In this document: piece by piece, positions 43,243-52,018 of the stretch
How the letters are laid out: each line of letters opens with the position of its first letter
How positions within the stretch are numbered: the stretch's first letter is position 1
Origin: JAABUE01 sp037440925
GTDB taxonomy: Bacteria > Chloroflexota > Anaerolineae > Anaerolineales > Villigracilaceae
DNA length: 64,000 nt
Direction of reading: 5' to 3'
Assembly: GCA_037440925.1 (NCBI GenBank)
Contig: JBBITF010000006.1
Span: 17,818-81,817, forward strand
Translations under genes and position numbers: made by a program
The notes under the pieces: model-generated
The model's database searches: none
What the model saw: the letters and a program-made list of their open reading frames with translations, nothing else
What the model was told of the DNA's origin: nothing

Positions 43243-43997
43243 CTGACTCCACCATGAAAAAACAACGAGAATTTCTCAAAGCCTATCGCTGGGACAGGTT
43301 TGCAAGCGAGCAAACCCCTCAGCGCCAGAACGTGCCTCCGCCTCCACTCCAAAAGCCCTACCCTAAGGATGCAGAACGCATTGATCTGGTGACACCGGAC
43401 GATTTTCAGGTAGGAAAAGCGCCCCTGCTGGAGGTCATCCGCTCCCGCAAGAGCCACAGGGCCTACACAGACGATCCCCTCTCACTGGAAGAATTGTCGT
43501 TCTTGCTGTGGGCCACCCAAGGCATACGGGAGGTATCACAAGACGGCAAATATACCAGGCGGACGGTGCCATCGGGCGGAGCGCGCCATTCGTTCGAAAC
43601 GTACCTGCTGGTGAGTCGCGTAGAACGCCTGGCGCCCGGCTTGTATCGCTACCTGCCTATCGAGCATAAGTTACTTTTTCTCCATCCTGTGAACAACCTG
43701 GCTGAACAAGTTAGCGCAGGCTGCCGCGACCAGAAGTTTGTTGGCAATGCAGCGGTGGTATTCGTGTGGACAACCCTCCCTTACCGGGCAGAGTGGCGCT
43801 ATGGTCTGGTTGCGCACAAGATGATTGCCATGGATGCCGGCCATGTATGCCAAAACCTGTACCTGGCTTGCGGCGCAATTGGGGCTGGCGCCTGCGCCGT
43901 GGATGCCTATAACCAGGACAAAATGGACGCCCTGGTAGATGTGGATGGAGAAGATGAATTTGTAGTCTACGTTGCGCCGGTAGGGAAGGTCAGGTGA
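43227..43997 (+). CDS. SagB/ThcOx-type nitroreductase-family flavoprotein
   Basis: A 256-residue FMN oxidoreductase-fold protein with LLEVIRSRKSHRAYTDDPLSLEELSFLLWATQGI, RRTVPSGGARHSFETYLLV, GLYRYLP and the C-terminal AGHVCQNLYLACGAIGAGACAVDAYNQ. This is the SagB/ThcOx subfamily that includes azoline dehydrogenases of peptide natural products, but stand-alone members are common and no precursor or cyclodehydratase is nearby. ATG 43227 has an AAGGA site and overlaps cysS by 16 bp; ATG 43254 is an alternative. Confidence 0.87.
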   Translation: MEMGITDSTMKKQREFLKAYRWDRFASEQTPQRQNVPPPPLQKPYPKDAERIDLVTPDDFQVGKAPLLEVIRSRKSHRAYTDDPLSLEELSFLLWATQGIREVSQDGKYTRRTVPSGGARHSFETYLLVSRVERLAPGLYRYLPIEHKLLFLHPVNNLAEQVSAGCRDQKFVGNAAVVFVWTTLPYRAEWRYGLVAHKMIAMDAGHVCQNLYLACGAIGAGACAVDAYNQDKMDALVDVDGEDEFVVYVAPVGKVR

Positions 43998-44003
43998 ACG
44001 GCG

Positions 44004-44492
44004 ATGAACGCTACGCACGGCACATACATCCTCTTGCTGCACAACCAGGCGCAAATCAAAGTTCAAGTGGGCCGTTTGCGAGAGATTGTGTTCGAACCAG
44101 GCTACTACCTTTATGTGGGCAGCGCATTCGGGCCGGGGGGCGTGCGTGCGCGGGTGCTGCGTCATTGCCGCCGTCATAAGCCCCTTCACTGGCACATAGA
44201 TTACCTGAGCGCAGTGACTACTCCTTTGGGCGCATGGTACTGTCATGCAGCGACGCCGCTCGAACATGACTGGGCTGGCGCCTTACAGAAAATGGACGGT
44301 TTTTTGCCCATTTTGGGGTTTGGATGCAGCGATTGCAAGTGCGCTTCACATCTCTTTCATACACTTACCCCACCAGACCTGGCGCAATTTCCAGGCGTTG
44401 CAGGGCAAGAAGACCCTAAAGGTTTGCCTTACTATCGCAACCTCTATCTGCCCGCCTCTCCCTTTGGGAGAGTGTTGGTACCTTACAACTGA
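44004..44492 (+). CDS. DUF123 (GIY-YIG-like) protein
   Basis: A 162-residue protein with the DUF123 blocks HGTYILLLHN, IKVQVGRLREIVFEPGYYLYVGSAFGPGG, RHCRRHKPLHWHIDYLSA and GFGCSDCKCASHLFH. DUF123 resembles GIY-YIG nucleases, sometimes fused to endonuclease III. The C-terminal 30 residues are encoded across a 30-bp repeat (44407-44436) also found at 51030-51059, so the native C terminus may have been altered. A GGTGA site precedes the ATG. Confidence 0.82.
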   Translation: MNATHGTYILLLHNQAQIKVQVGRLREIVFEPGYYLYVGSAFGPGGVRARVLRHCRRHKPLHWHIDYLSAVTTPLGAWYCHAATPLEHDWAGALQKMDGFLPILGFGCSDCKCASHLFHTLTPPDLAQFPGVAGQEDPKGLPYYRNLYLPASPFGRVLVPYN

Positions 44493-44510
44493 AATTCTTG
44501 TTTTTTGGTC

Positions 44511-44661
44511 ACTGCCTACCCTCGCGCCTATTTTGATGTTGAGAAGAGGCAACGGTTGTAGGACGGTTGTAGGACAGACCTTTGGTCTGTCCAGGACAGG
44601 TCGGAGACCTGTCCTACGGTTGGTTGCGGCTGGAAGCCGCGCTATGGTGAGGCTAGGCAGT
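44511..44661. repeat. Composite hairpin repeat with ACTGCCTA/TAGGCAGT ends
   Basis: The short terminal inverted repeats match the outer part of those at 37045-37226. Inside are three hairpins: GGACAGACC-TTT-GGTCTGTCC (44572-44592), AGGACAGGTC-GGA-GACCTGTCCT (44593-44615) and GCGGCT-GGA-AGCCGC (44626-44640). It occupies most of the 250-bp gap before the acyl-CoA dehydrogenase gene. Confidence 0.6.
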
Positions 44662-44708
44662 TATCATTAACCTGAATTTGCTATGCATAGGAGGGTGGGG
44701 CATCAGAG

Positions 44709-44714
44709 TATAAT
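44709..44714 (+). promoter_or_regulatory. Putative -10 box of the acyl-CoA dehydrogenase gene
   Basis: A consensus TATAAT lies 28 bp before the start codon. A convincing -35 box is not visible. Confidence 0.4.
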
Positions 44715-44742
44715 TTACATATCCTATTGCCTGGAGGATGAG

Positions 44743-45912
44743 ATGAGCGATCTTGCCTTGTTTCCTTTGACCGATGAACACAAGATGATTCGCGACACAG
44801 CGCGCGATTTTGCCCAAAAAGAAATTGCTCCCATTGCAGCAGAATTCGATGAGAGCGGAGAGTTTCCCAATAAGACCATCCAAAAGATGGGCGCCATGGG
44901 CTTCATGGGCATCGAAGTCCCTGAAGCCTACGGCGGCGCGGGCATGGACACCTTGTCTTATGTGCTGGCGCTGGAGGAAATCTCCAAAGTGGATGCAGCG
45001 CATGGCGTCATCATGTCTGTCAATAATTCTCTCTACTGTCACGGCATTCTCAAATTTGGGACAGAAGAACAGAAGAAGAAATATCTACCGCCTGTCGCCT
45101 CTGGCCGCAGTATCGGCGCGTATTCGCTCACCGAGCCGATGTCGGGTTCGGATGCCGGCTCGATGCGTACCCGCGCTGTGCGGGATGGCGATTTTTACAT
45201 CTTGAATGGACGCAAGTCCTGGGTCACGAGCGGACCGGTGGCCGACTATGTAGTTGTCTTTATGATGACCGATCCGGCCAAGAAACAAAAGGGCATTAGC
45301 GCCTTCATCGTCGAAGCCAATACGCCCGGCTTTGTGCGCGGCAAGAAAGAGCCTAAACTCGGCATCCGCGCCTCGGCTACCAGCGAATTGGTCTTCGAGG
45401 ATTGCCGCGTGCCAGTCGAAAACCGCTTGGGCGAGGAAGGCGAAGGCTTCAAAATTGCGATGACGGTGTTGGATGTGGGGCGCATTGGCATTGCGGCGCA
45501 AGCGTTGGGCATTGCCGAGGCCGCGTATGAGGCTGCCCTGGCTTACGCCCGCGAGCGCGAGGCTTTTGGTCAGAAGATCGGCGAATTTCAGGGTATTTCT
45601 TTCAAATTAGCCGATATGAAGACGCGCATCGAGGCCTCCCGCCTGCTGATTTACAATGCCGCCATGGCTAAAGAGAGGTCCAAGACAAGCGGTGAACGCT
45701 TCACACTTCAATCCTCGACGGCAAAATTGTTTGCCTCCGAGACGGCCATGTTCTGCGCCCATGCCGCCGTCCAGATTCACGGCGGCATCGGCTACAGCAA
45801 GGAATACCCCGTCGAACGCTACTTCCGCGACGCTAAGATTACCGAAATCTACGAAGGCACCAGCGAGATTCAACGCCTGGTCATCAGCCGCAGCGAATTG
45901 GGATTGAAATAG
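44743..45912 (+). CDS. Acyl-CoA dehydrogenase, short-chain type
   Basis: A 389-residue FAD enzyme of fatty/carboxylic acid beta-oxidation. Family motifs: PEAYGGAGMD, YSLTEPMSGSDAGSMRTRA, WVTSGPVADY, RIGIAAQALGIAEAAYEAALAYAREREAFGQ, AAVQIHGGIGYSKEYPVERYFRDA and the catalytic Glu in YEGTSEIQRLVI, whose position fits butyryl/short-chain members. GGAGG precedes ATG 44743. No electron-transfer flavoprotein genes are nearby. Confidence 0.95.
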   Translation: MSDLALFPLTDEHKMIRDTARDFAQKEIAPIAAEFDESGEFPNKTIQKMGAMGFMGIEVPEAYGGAGMDTLSYVLALEEISKVDAAHGVIMSVNNSLYCHGILKFGTEEQKKKYLPPVASGRSIGAYSLTEPMSGSDAGSMRTRAVRDGDFYILNGRKSWVTSGPVADYVVVFMMTDPAKKQKGISAFIVEANTPGFVRGKKEPKLGIRASATSELVFEDCRVPVENRLGEEGEGFKIAMTVLDVGRIGIAAQALGIAEAAYEAALAYAREREAFGQKIGEFQGISFKLADMKTRIEASRLLIYNAAMAKERSKTSGERFTLQSSTAKLFASETAMFCAHAAVQIHGGIGYSKEYPVERYFRDAKITEIYEGTSEIQRLVISRSELGLK

Positions 45913-45937
45913 AGAAAAGCCGCCACACTGAAACTGT

Positions 45938-48900
45938 ATGACCAAACCGATGCGCACACAGCAGATGACCTGGCTCAAACACCGCTGGTTGGCCGGGGTG
46001 ATTGGCCTGGTTTTGATGGTCAGCGGGCAGGCTTGGGTGAGTCTCGATACGCTGCCGCCTCGTCCCCCGCTCAAGTTGGGCATCTGGCTGACCGAAGAAA
46101 TCCATCTTGCCATTCCCAGTATAGACAATGTCTTGTATGGCCTGCCGTTGTTGCTGATGGGGGGCGCGCTGTTGGCGTGGACGCTGCGCGGCATCCCTCT
46201 TCTGCCTGCCGAAAGAGCGTGGGATGAGCATCCTGCCATCGAACTGCGCAAATTGACCCCAAGTTGGCCCTGGCTGTTGAGCGGCTTGAGCCTGTTCATT
46301 GTTTTGCTTTTGCGCGTAAACGTGGAGACGCTGCAGTTCCTCCATGTGCCTTTGTGGATTGCCGCTTTGACCCTGATAGCGGTTGCCATGGCCCGCTGGG
46401 ATGCGTTGCGGGCAGTTGATCTCTCGCCGCAGGTCAGCCGGCGTGACCTGTTGTGGATGCTGGGCTTGTTGTTCGCAGGCCTGGTCATCGGCGCGTTTCG
46501 TCTGCAAGGCCTCCCCGACGGTTTGATTGGCGATGAAGGCAATTTTTGGGGCATTGCCCGCGATATTGCGCTGGGAAATTTCAAGCCCTCGATGTTTGCT
46601 GTCGGCGTCTATACTTTCCCGGTGTTCAGTTCCATCCTGCCGGCCTGGTTCATGAGGCTGTTTGGCGTCAGTTTGTGGGGCTGGCGGCTGAGTTCTACCT
46701 TGATTGGGCTGTTGACCATCCCGCCGCTGTACTTGCTGACGCGCGAGATGTTCAACCGAACAACCGCTATTGCTGCCAGCCTGATCCTGATGACCAGCCC
46801 GTATTTCATTGCTTTCTCTCGACTGGGCTATAACAACATCCAGGCCTTGTTTGTCACTTCTCTAACGCTCTATTGGCTTCATCTGGGGCTTGACCGCAAG
46901 AGCAGCCTATATCTGTACCTGGCCGGCTGCGCCGCCGGTTTGGGCTTTTACGTGTATTTTGGCGCGCGGATGGCGCTGTTCATTGCGCTGGCGTTCATTG
47001 CTTGTTTGTGGATAGGCCGCCGGCTCAAGTTCCGCGAGGCCTTGCTCGCCGCTGTGTTGCTTTTGCTTGGCGTTGCACTGTTCGTTACGCCGCATATTGT
47101 ATACGCGCTGCGCCATGACCCGCAGGCGCTGGGGTACAAGGTCTTCGAGAGCGTTTTCTTTAATACGTTCAATGGCTTGCAATTCTACAGCGAAGAGGAA
47201 CTTTATTCTGTCGCGCCGCCTTTCGAGGTCAACGGCAATCAACTTTTCTACCATCCCCGCATCTATTTGGAATTGCTGGCACGTGGATTGATCCGCACGA
47301 TGTTGGCCTTCCAGAAACCCTGGTTGATTTCGGAGCATTACATCGCTTATCCGCTGGCCGGGTCGGTAGGCGTCTTCTTTTATCTGTTTGGGTTGGTTTG
47401 GTCTATCTGGCGCTTCAAACAGCCGCGCAATCAACTGCTATTGTTGTGGTTCTTTGTCAATGCGTTGGGGTTGAGCGTCTTGAACACTGTGCCGCCGCGT
47501 CATACTCACATGGTGGCCTTGATTCCCGCATTGGCGTTGTTGACCGCCCTGGGCGTCCAAATCCTTGCGTTTGGCGTTGCTGCCATGCGCAGGAAACTGG
47601 AAAAAGGCAGGAACACCTTGCTGGCATTTGCGCTAGGGTTGGTGGCGCTAGGGGGGGTGTATGACTATTTCATCAAGATGCCGCCTGCCTACCGTCCGCA
47701 GCCCGATCAGGTTGTTCTCTGGACCGGCCTGGAATCGAAAGGCGAGACTCTCTATTACATCTACGCAGATGCCGCCGAAGCCGAGTACATGCCCTATATG
47801 GCGACCCCCTTCCGCGAAAACGTTATCTTTGAGCCTGTCGCAGCCGAAGAGATTTTGTCGGGCGCGCGCAGGTTGCCCGCAGACCGGCCTAGCGTGGCGC
47901 TCTTCCCGCCGCATCTTCGTGAGGACTTGTGGGCCGCTTTGCAAGATCAATGGGGCGCAAGTTTTGTCAAAAAGACCTTTTACAGCACCGCTTATACCCC
48001 TGTTCTGGCGGCTGGCATGAATACGCCTTTCACCTTCGAGAGGGACAAACGTCTCGAAAGAATCCTGGCAGATTCCTATCTGCATCCTTCCCTGCTGGTT
48101 TTATTTGCCGTCCTGTTGCTGTTGGGGTTATTGACTATTTTTTTGCCGGCCTCCTGGCGTTTCAAATTACCCTCGCCCTTCAGGCGTTTTGTTGAATGGT
48201 TCACTGCTCCGCCCCTGGTCGAGGCGCAGGTCGAAGCGCCAGATTACGATTGGGAGGAAATCCTCCGCGCCGGCGCCGCCGCAGTAGAAGAAGAAGCGCC
48301 GGTCGAACCGCCCGAATGGGCGCTGGAGGAAATGAAGGCGGCAGAGCAGCCGCAGGCCTCGGGCCGCTTCCGCTTTCAGTCTCGCCTTGTCCGAACAGAA
48401 GCGGGGCGGGAGGTCTACATCAAGATTGTTCTGCCTCGTATTGCCTTTGTACGTTCCCAGGTCGGGGATAAAACGATAACGCTTTCACTGCCTCCTTTGC
48501 AAATCCCGCAGCCAAATCTGCTTGCCGTGTCTGTCCTGGCAGCGGTCATCGGCCAATTGCTGGTTTACAATGAAATCTTCATCGGGGGCGCTTTTTTCTA
48601 CGTAGGAAGTATGGCGGGCCTGGTTGCCTGGGGAACGCTCAACCGCAAATGGCGCAATGTCTTTTCGCGCCAATTGCAATTCAGCCAGAGAGCCGAAATC
48701 ATTGCCATTACTTTGCTCTTCGTGGTCATGCTCCTCACTCGTTTCTATGATCTCTCTTATCGTGTCTATGGCCTGGAGGCCGATGAGACCAAATGGACTG
48801 TGCAAAGTTGGTATTCGGCTATTTTGCGCCTGGAATACGGTGAATTTCACACGAAACATTACACCCATCTACCGGTGGCGTTTTGGGTGCGCTCCTTTTT

Positions 48901-51028
48901 CTTGCGTGTGTTTGGCCTGAATTTCCTGTCTGCCCGCATCGAGAGCGCGCTTGGCAGCCTGATTTCGGTCATGTTGCTGTACTTCATTGTGCGCGCCATG
49001 ACGGGTAGCCCGGCCGTCTCCCTCCTATCCGCTTTTTTGTATGGCTTCTCGTTCATTGAATTGAACCTCTCCCACCAGGCTTTGCATGATACCCCCACCG
49101 AGCCATGGATGATGGCCTCTCTTTTTGCTTTGTTCCTGGCGTTGCGTGGGCGAAAAGCCTGGCAGTTTCAACTGGTCGGCGTTTTGCTGGCATTGGGGAT
49201 GCTCGTCTATGAGACGTTTTACCCCACGCCGTTGATTGTACTGGTATACCTGTTGGGCTTGGCTGTAGGTGAGATTGCGAAAAGGAAGGCTGTTGTCCGC
49301 GATTGGGCGCTCTATCTTGGCCTGGCTCTTTGGCCGGTGGTGGGGGTCTATATCGTCTACATCCATGATTATTTGCTGGGTGAACAGGCGCATCATTTCA
49401 CAGAATTGTTGTATACCGGCGGTCAGACCGGGCTGAGAGGTATATTCGATTTTGTGCTGAAAAACGCCGGCATTCTTCTGCAAACGACATTTTTCAAAGT
49501 GTGGTGGACCGATTCGCTTGTCAACTGGGCTGGCCCGCTGGTCAACCCGCTGCTGCTCCCCTTTGTGGTCATTGGCTTGATCTATACTCTTTGGAACCTG
49601 CGACGACCACATTACGCTTTCCTTATACTCTGGTACCTGCTGGAAGTCCTGCCTGGCCCCATTCTGTTAGGGTCGGTTTGGCCGCGCGTGTTGTTCACCG
49701 CTACGGGTCCCTTGACGGTATGGGGAGCGTTGGGGTTATGGACCTGCCTGGCTGCTTTGCGCGCCTGGCTGCCTCGAAACGCCTCCCGCCTGGCTGTTCC
49801 TGTTTTCATGCTCCTGGTTATCGCTATCCTTGCCAACGACTATGTTATTTTTACCTCCAGGCTGACCGATCCGCTCGAACGCCAAAAACGCCGTGAACTG
49901 GCTGATCAAACTGCTCAGGCGGCTCGCCAGGTTGACGTGATTTTGCTGCCCTATGTCCCTTTGATGAACGACTCCGTACAAGTGGAAAGCCATGTCATCT
50001 TGTTTGCCGTGGCCGGTGTCAAACACAAGGGTCTGGATGCTGAAAAACACGTCGAGCCAATAGAGTTCGAGAATCTCATGCCTGCTTTATGGGAAGCCAG
50101 AAACAGGGCCGGCGCTGCCATCCTGTTCGACAAATCTGTTGAGGCTTCGCGGCAAGACCGTGAGCGCGTCTTGCGGGTCGTCTTGACCTGTTACCCGCTG
50201 GCCGTCTTGAGCGGGTCCGGGCGCTTCTTCGACGTTTACCTGTTTTCTCCTATAGCCCTTACGCAGCCGGCTTGCTTCCAGCCGCCTGTGCCACAGTCGC
50301 TCACGCCCGAAGAAGGGGCAACGCTTTCGGCAGACGCTTTCCCCGCCTTCGCATGGGATACGCATGGCATCTCCAGCACCAGTTTTGCTCTCACCGTAGA
50401 ACGTAAACGGGAAGATGTTTTCTGGTTGGAGGCGGAAACGGATTTTGCAGGCGACGGTTGGCATAACGAAGCCGTTTATGCAGAAGGATACAATGGAATT
50501 GGTTTCCTGATAGACGATTGGCAATCCAGCCCGGCCGAGTATGAGTTCCATGCCCCTCAGGAAGGGACATACCATGTTTGGGTGCGATACTACAAGCGTG
50601 AAGACAATGACCAGCGCACCTTCCTCTCGATGGCCGGTCAGACGGTCGAGTTTGCGCAAAACGGCGGCCCACGTAACGAATGGATTTGGAAAGACCTGGG
50701 CGCCTTCTATTTGCCGGCCGGCCCAACGCCTCTTCTCCTCAGCCGCGCTTACGGGCAGGATCCTCAATATGCCATCTTCATTGATTCTGTCGTCGTGACC
50801 AGCAGCCCGGATTTCCAGCCTGAACGCGATCGGGCATGGCAGGTGGCGTTTAAGTTGGATGAAATGACTTCGAGCGCGGCCCAATACACGCTCCCCTCGG
50901 CGCTTGCTCCCGGCCAGTACCGTTGGTCGGTGCGCATCTTCGATGGCAATCGCCTGGTAGACTCCTCTGGCGCGCGAGGCGTAGAAAGTCCACCGGCTAC
51001 GTTTACGGTAACGCCGGTCAGCCCTTAG
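45938..51028 (+). CDS. Giant tandem GT-C (GT39/PMT_2-type) glycosyltransferase with C-terminal carbohydrate-binding-like domain
   Basis: A 1,696-residue membrane protein. The first GT-C domain (about residues 1-560) has the catalytic-type Asp-Glu in LIGDEGNFWG and about ten helices. A soluble acidic linker follows (about 745-880). The second GT-C domain (about 900-1330) has LEADETKWT. The C-terminal region (about 1400-1690) includes a beta-sandwich-like segment FWLEAETDFAGDGWHNEAVY and TYHVWVRYYKRE resembling carbohydrate-binding modules. It probably transfers sugars from lipid-linked donors to cell-surface targets. Two catalytic domains in one chain is unusual. I used the first ATG; others follow within 30 bp. 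Confidence 0.85.
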   Translation: MTKPMRTQQMTWLKHRWLAGVIGLVLMVSGQAWVSLDTLPPRPPLKLGIWLTEEIHLAIPSIDNVLYGLPLLLMGGALLAWTLRGIPLLPAERAWDEHPAIELRKLTPSWPWLLSGLSLFIVLLLRVNVETLQFLHVPLWIAALTLIAVAMARWDALRAVDLSPQVSRRDLLWMLGLLFAGLVIGAFRLQGLPDGLIGDEGNFWGIARDIALGNFKPSMFAVGVYTFPVFSSILPAWFMRLFGVSLWGWRLSSTLIGLLTIPPLYLLTREMFNRTTAIAASLILMTSPYFIAFSRLGYNNIQALFVTSLTLYWLHLGLDRKSSLYLYLAGCAAGLGFYVYFGARMALFIALAFIACLWIGRRLKFREALLAAVLLLLGVALFVTPHIVYALRHDPQALGYKVFESVFFNTFNGLQFYSEEELYSVAPPFEVNGNQLFYHPRIYLELLARGLIRTMLAFQKPWLISEHYIAYPLAGSVGVFFYLFGLVWSIWRFKQPRNQLLLLWFFVNALGLSVLNTVPPRHTHMVALIPALALLTALGVQILAFGVAAMRRKLEKGRNTLLAFALGLVALGGVYDYFIKMPPAYRPQPDQVVLWTGLESKGETLYYIYADAAEAEYMPYMATPFRENVIFEPVAAEEILSGARRLPADRPSVALFPPHLREDLWAALQDQWGASFVKKTFYSTAYTPVLAAGMNTPFTFERDKRLERILADSYLHPSLLVLFAVLLLLGLLTIFLPASWRFKLPSPFRRFVEWFTAPPLVEAQVEAPDYDWEEILRAGAAAVEEEAPVEPPEWALEEMKAAEQPQASGRFRFQSRLVRTEAGREVYIKIVLPRIAFVRSQVGDKTITLSLPPLQIPQPNLLAVSVLAAVIGQLLVYNEIFIGGAFFYVGSMAGLVAWGTLNRKWRNVFSRQLQFSQRAEIIAITLLFVVMLLTRFYDLSYRVYGLEADETKWTVQSWYSAILRLEYGEFHTKHYTHLPVAFWVRSFFLRVFGLNFLSARIESALGSLISVMLLYFIVRAMTGSPAVSLLSAFLYGFSFIELNLSHQALHDTPTEPWMMASLFALFLALRGRKAWQFQLVGVLLALGMLVYETFYPTPLIVLVYLLGLAVGEIAKRKAVVRDWALYLGLALWPVVGVYIVYIHDYLLGEQAHHFTELLYTGGQTGLRGIFDFVLKNAGILLQTTFFKVWWTDSLVNWAGPLVNPLLLPFVVIGLIYTLWNLRRPHYAFLILWYLLEVLPGPILLGSVWPRVLFTATGPLTVWGALGLWTCLAALRAWLPRNASRLAVPVFMLLVIAILANDYVIFTSRLTDPLERQKRRELADQTAQAARQVDVILLPYVPLMNDSVQVESHVILFAVAGVKHKGLDAEKHVEPIEFENLMPALWEARNRAGAAILFDKSVEASRQDRERVLRVVLTCYPLAVLSGSGRFFDVYLFSPIALTQPACFQPPVPQSLTPEEGATLSADAFPAFAWDTHGISSTSFALTVERKREDVFWLEAETDFAGDGWHNEAVYAEGYNGIGFLIDDWQSSPAEYEFHAPQEGTYHVWVRYYKREDNDQRTFLSMAGQTVEFAQNGGPRNEWIWKDLGAFYLPAGPTPLLLSRAYGQDPQYAIFIDSVVVTSSPDFQPERDRAWQVAFKLDEMTSSAAQYTLPSALAPGQYRWSVRIFDGNRLVDSSGARGVESPPATFTVTPVSP

Positions 51029-51029
51029 T

Positions 51030-51059
51030 AAGAAGACCCTAAAGGTTTGCCTTGCTATC
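51030..51059. repeat. Second copy of the 30-bp repeat shared with the DUF123 gene
   Basis: 29 of 30 bases match 44407-44436. It begins 2 bp after the glycosyltransferase stop and ends 12 bp before the radical SAM start codon. It contains an imperfect AGACC/GGTTT hairpin. Confidence 0.75.
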
Positions 51060-51070
51060 AAGGAGAAACC

Positions 51071-51964
51071 ATGCGCCTAAACGGCCTTCACTTCTTGCTC
51101 ACGTACCAATGCACCTTCGAGTGCGACCATTGCTTCGTTTGGGGCAGTCCCTGGCAAAGCGGCGTCTTCACGCTGGCGCAAATCGAGTCGGTTTTACAGC
51201 AGGCGCAAGAGGCCGGCATAGAATCCATCTACTTCGAGGGCGGTGAGCCATTCCTGTACTATGCTTTGCTGGTGCGCAGCGTCGAGCGCGCCTGTGAACT
51301 GGGCTTCAGCGTGGGCATCGTCACCAATGGCTATTGGGCGCACACTGTCGAAGATGCGCGGCTATGGCTGCAACCCCTGGCCGGCAAATTGGCAGACCTC
51401 TCGGTCAGTTGCGACTTGTTTCATTACAGTGAAGAGATGCTAGGCCAGGCGCAACATGCTGTTTTGGCGGCAGAGCAGTTGGGCATTCCGGTTGGAACAA
51501 TCAGCGTGGCTCAGCCTGAAGAGACAGAAGCCGCCGCCAGTCACGGACAGATCGGCGTAGACGCCGCTGTCATGTTTCGCGGGCGGGCCGTTCAAAAACT
51601 GCTCTCCCGCGCTGCCCTGCATCCCTGGAACGAATTTACCCAATGCCCGCACGAGGACTTGCGCCAGCCCGGCCGCGTCCACCTTGACCCGCTGGGATAC
51701 TTGCACATTTGCCAGGGGATTGTACTCGGCAACTTATTCGAGAAACCATTGCGGCAAATTTGTGAAGAATACGATGTGGCCTCTCATCCCATTTGCGGAC
51801 CTCTGCTTTCCGGCGGCCCCGCCGCGCTGGTGACGACATACCGCCTCGAGCACGCTTCTGACTACGCCGACGCCTGTCACCTGTGCTACGAGGCGCGGAC
51901 GTCGCTTCGGGCGCGTTTCCCCTCCATTCTTTGCCCTGACCAGATGTATGGGGTGGGATTGTAA
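51071..51964 (+). CDS. Radical SAM protein
   Basis: A 297-residue radical SAM protein with cluster motif C14, C18, C21 (CTFECDHC), GGE in YFEGGEPFLYY, a SAM-binding VTNGYW and DLSVSCDLFHYSEEM. C-terminal Cys (CPHEDL, HICQGIVLGN, CHLCYEAR) suggest an auxiliary cluster, but a full SPASM pattern is not clear. AAGGAG precedes ATG 51071. It stands alone between the glycosyltransferase and a convergent peptidase gene; the substrate is unknown. Confidence 0.87.
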   Translation: MRLNGLHFLLTYQCTFECDHCFVWGSPWQSGVFTLAQIESVLQQAQEAGIESIYFEGGEPFLYYALLVRSVERACELGFSVGIVTNGYWAHTVEDARLWLQPLAGKLADLSVSCDLFHYSEEMLGQAQHAVLAAEQLGIPVGTISVAQPEETEAAASHGQIGVDAAVMFRGRAVQKLLSRAALHPWNEFTQCPHEDLRQPGRVHLDPLGYLHICQGIVLGNLFEKPLRQICEEYDVASHPICGPLLSGGPAALVTTYRLEHASDYADACHLCYEARTSLRARFPSILCPDQMYGVGL

Positions 51965-52018
51965 GAAAATGTCTGAAAAGACAGGCCATCACTCGGACGA
52001 GCCAAAATCAAAGGGGGT

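Noticed and set aside
43227..43997. SagB-type protein as part of a thiazole/oxazole peptide cluster
   Set aside because: No cyclodehydratase, precursor or transporter genes nearby; stand-alone SagB-like nitroreductases are common.
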